Source: Proteobacteria bacterium UBA2996
GTDB taxonomy: Bacteria > Pseudomonadota > Gammaproteobacteria > Arenicellales > UBA868
NCBI GenBank assembly: GCA_002346525.1
Contig: DDZY01000198.1
Coordinates: forward strand, 1 to 8,025
Direction of reading: 5' to 3'
DNA length: 8,025 nt
The first letter of the stretch is position 1. Every line of letters starts with the position of its first letter. Shown here piece by piece: positions 6,717-8,025 of this stretch. The notes below the pieces were generated by a model, which was not told the origin of the DNA, made no database searches, and worked only from the letters and a program-made list of their open reading frames with translations. Position numbers and translations under genes: made by a program.

Positions 6717-7571
6717 ATGAGCAAAAAGAACAAACAAAGCAAGAATACCCGCCGTCATGATCCACTCGCAGCGCGGATACGTCAGGCCGACCAGGCCGAT
6801 CGGCATGTTCTTTATGAGCGTGCGGTGCAGTGCGTCGAGTCCGAGATCGACATGGTTGATGAAACCTTTCTAAAACTCAAAGGTCGGCAGGCGCGTACAT
6901 TGAGAGAGGATTTTTGCGGGACCGCCAATACGAGTTGTGAATGGGTCCGCAGGCGGCCAGACAATCTGGCGTGGGGAGTCGATCTGGACGAAGAGGTACT
7001 GGCCTGGGGCGAAAGACACAATCTTGGACAGCTAGCTGAAGACGCGACGGACCGGATTCAGCTTCTGCACGCTGACGTCCTGACAATCGACACCCCTGCG
7101 ATGGATGTCGTCCTTGCGATGAACTTCAGTTACTGGATTTTCCACACCCGGGAGTCATTGAGAGGATATTTCTCACGGATTCACGACTACCTCGTCGATG
7201 ACGGCATTTTATTCCTCGACTTTTATGGCGGATACGAAACGATGCGTGAGATGGAAGAAGAGACCGATCACGATGACTTCATCTATGTCTGGGACCAGAA
7301 TCGATATAACCCGATTACCGGTGAAATAAACTGCCAGATTCATTTCAAGTTTCCGGACGGATCAAAAATAAAGCGGGCCTTCAATTACGACTGGCGGCTC
7401 TGGACGCTTCCGGAAGTCCGGGAACTTCTGGATGAGGCGGGCTTTTCCCGGGTGCTCGTCCACTGGGAGGGAACCGACGAGAAAACCCAGGAGGGGGACG
7501 GTGTCTTCACCGCGACCGAAACCGGTGAAGCGGACGCTGCATTCATCTGTTATCTGTCGGCCGAGAGGTAA
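6717..7571 (+). CDS. Class I SAM-dependent methyltransferase
   Basis: A 284-residue cytoplasmic methyltransferase of unknown acceptor. A lysine/arginine-rich start (residues 1-20) is followed by a Rossmann fold. Motif I is the unusual LREDFCGTANTSCEWV (62-77) in place of a DxGxGxG loop. Strand 2 ends in the ribose-binding acid of WGVDLDEEV (D89). Motif II/III is LLHADV (116-121), strand 4 is MDVVLAMNFSYW (129-140) and strand 5 is GILFLDFYGGYE (163-174). The C-terminal part, NYDWRLWTLPEVRELLDEAGF (223-243), resembles the substrate side of glycine/sarcosine-type and other small-molecule methyltransferases, so a small metabolite is a reasonable guess for the acceptor. The gene lies 150 nt after the kinase-like gene, so co-transcription is uncertain. 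The ATG has only a weak AAGA upstream. The gene converges on the SDR gene with a 10-nt gap. Confidence 0.88.
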   Translation: MSKKNKQSKNTRRHDPLAARIRQADQADRHVLYERAVQCVESEIDMVDETFLKLKGRQARTLREDFCGTANTSCEWVRRRPDNLAWGVDLDEEVLAWGERHNLGQLAEDATDRIQLLHADVLTIDTPAMDVVLAMNFSYWIFHTRESLRGYFSRIHDYLVDDGILFLDFYGGYETMREMEEETDHDDFIYVWDQNRYNPITGEINCQIHFKFPDGSKIKRAFNYDWRLWTLPEVRELLDEAGFSRVLVHWEGTDEKTQEGDGVFTATETGEADAAFICYLSAER

Positions 7572-7581
7572 CCGCCCCGCC

Positions 7582-8025
7582 CTACCAGACCGTTTTCATC
7601 GCGCCGCCGTCTACCACCAGCGTTTCACCCGTAATATAGGCCGCCGCATCCGACAGCAGAAAAGCGCCCGCCTGGCCAAACTCATCCGCTTCACCAAACC
7701 GGGCCATCGGCACAGTCGCTGCCCGGGCTTTTGAAATCTCCTCAAAGGGTCTACCCGTTCGGTCGGCTTGCGTCTGCATCAATCCTCTCAGGCGATCGGT
7801 GTTGATCGCTCCCGGCACCAGATTGTTGACCCGAATTCCTTCCGCTGCCAGCTGTTGCGAAAGACTTTTTGCAAGACTCGTCACGCCCGAACGCATCACG
7901 TTTGACAGCAGCAGCATATCGATCGGCTCTTTCACTGATGAGGATGTGACGGTCACGATTGACCCGCCGCCGCGTTCACGCATGGAAGGCAGTACTGAAC
8001 GAATCATTCGAACCGCGCTCAGCAG
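7582..8025 (-). CDS. SDR-family oxidoreductase, C-terminal part (partial, atypical active site)
   Basis: The last 147 residues of a short-chain dehydrogenase/reductase; the 5' end lies beyond the right edge, because the frame stays open to base 8025 and reads LLSAVR before the internal Met at 8007. The strand-5 serine region is GGGSIVTVTSSSVKEP, the NAD(P)-contact segment is GIRVNNLVPGAINTDRL (NxxxPG type), and the end is AYITGETLVVDGGAMKTVW, typical of SDRs that reduce 3-oxo or sugar substrates. Where YxxxK is expected, the sequence is LLLSNVMRSGVTSLAKSL. Aligned on the following KSL, Tyr becomes Ser and Lys becomes Arg. I recall related SDRs sharing this SN..R.GV form, so this is likely a subfamily trait rather than a mutation. 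The substrate cannot be told. Confidence 0.9.
   Translation of the reverse strand: MLSAVRMIRSVLPSMRERGGGSIVTVTSSSVKEPIDMLLLSNVMRSGVTSLAKSLSQQLAAEGIRVNNLVPGAINTDRLRGLMQTQADRTGRPFEEISKARAATVPMARFGEADEFGQAGAFLLSDAAAYITGETLVVDGGAMKTVW

Overview
The window looks like the chromosome of a GC-moderate (by eye mid-50s percent) gammaproteobacterium, probably free-living. This is inferred from the kinds of protein present (RarA, a bacterial AlkB, a human-LDHD-like D-2-hydroxyacid dehydrogenase), not from a marker gene. Coding density is high. There are no RNA genes, CRISPR arrays, insertion sequences, integrases or phage genes, so this reads as ordinary chromosome rather than an island.

Layout. Positions 1-5262 carry five consecutive minus-strand genes. 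Read 5'->3' on that strand they are: an FAD-linked D-lactate/2-hydroxyacid dehydrogenase (3859-5262), a gamma-glutamyltransferase-like Ntn-hydrolase (2213-3781), the DNA/RNA dealkylation dioxygenase AlkB (1519-2175), the replication-recombination AAA+ ATPase RarA (154-1467), and the first 54 codons of a BirA-like winged-helix gene (1-164, cut by the window edge). Gaps are 77, 37 and 51 nt, followed by an 11-nt overlap, so part or all of the run may be co-transcribed. A 143-bp divergent region then separates it from a plus-strand 2-phosphoglycerate-kinase-like P-loop protein (5406-6566) and a class I SAM methyltransferase (6717-7571). The methyltransferase converges, with a 10-nt gap, on a minus-strand SDR oxidoreductase (7582-8025) that runs off the right edge.

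How they fit together. alkB and rarA form a small genome-maintenance pair: alkylation reversal and stalled-fork handling. The dehydrogenase and the GGT-like enzyme look metabolic. No single pathway ties all the genes together, and I do not see a clear multi-gene novel system. The points most worth a second look are single-protein oddities: a full-length archaeal-type 2-phosphoglycerate kinase homologue in a bacterium; a GGT-family enzyme with no signal peptide, no lid loop and altered gamma-glutamyl-binding positions; an SDR whose catalytic Tyr/Lys pair is replaced by Ser/Arg; and a palindromic element fused to the 3' end of alkB.
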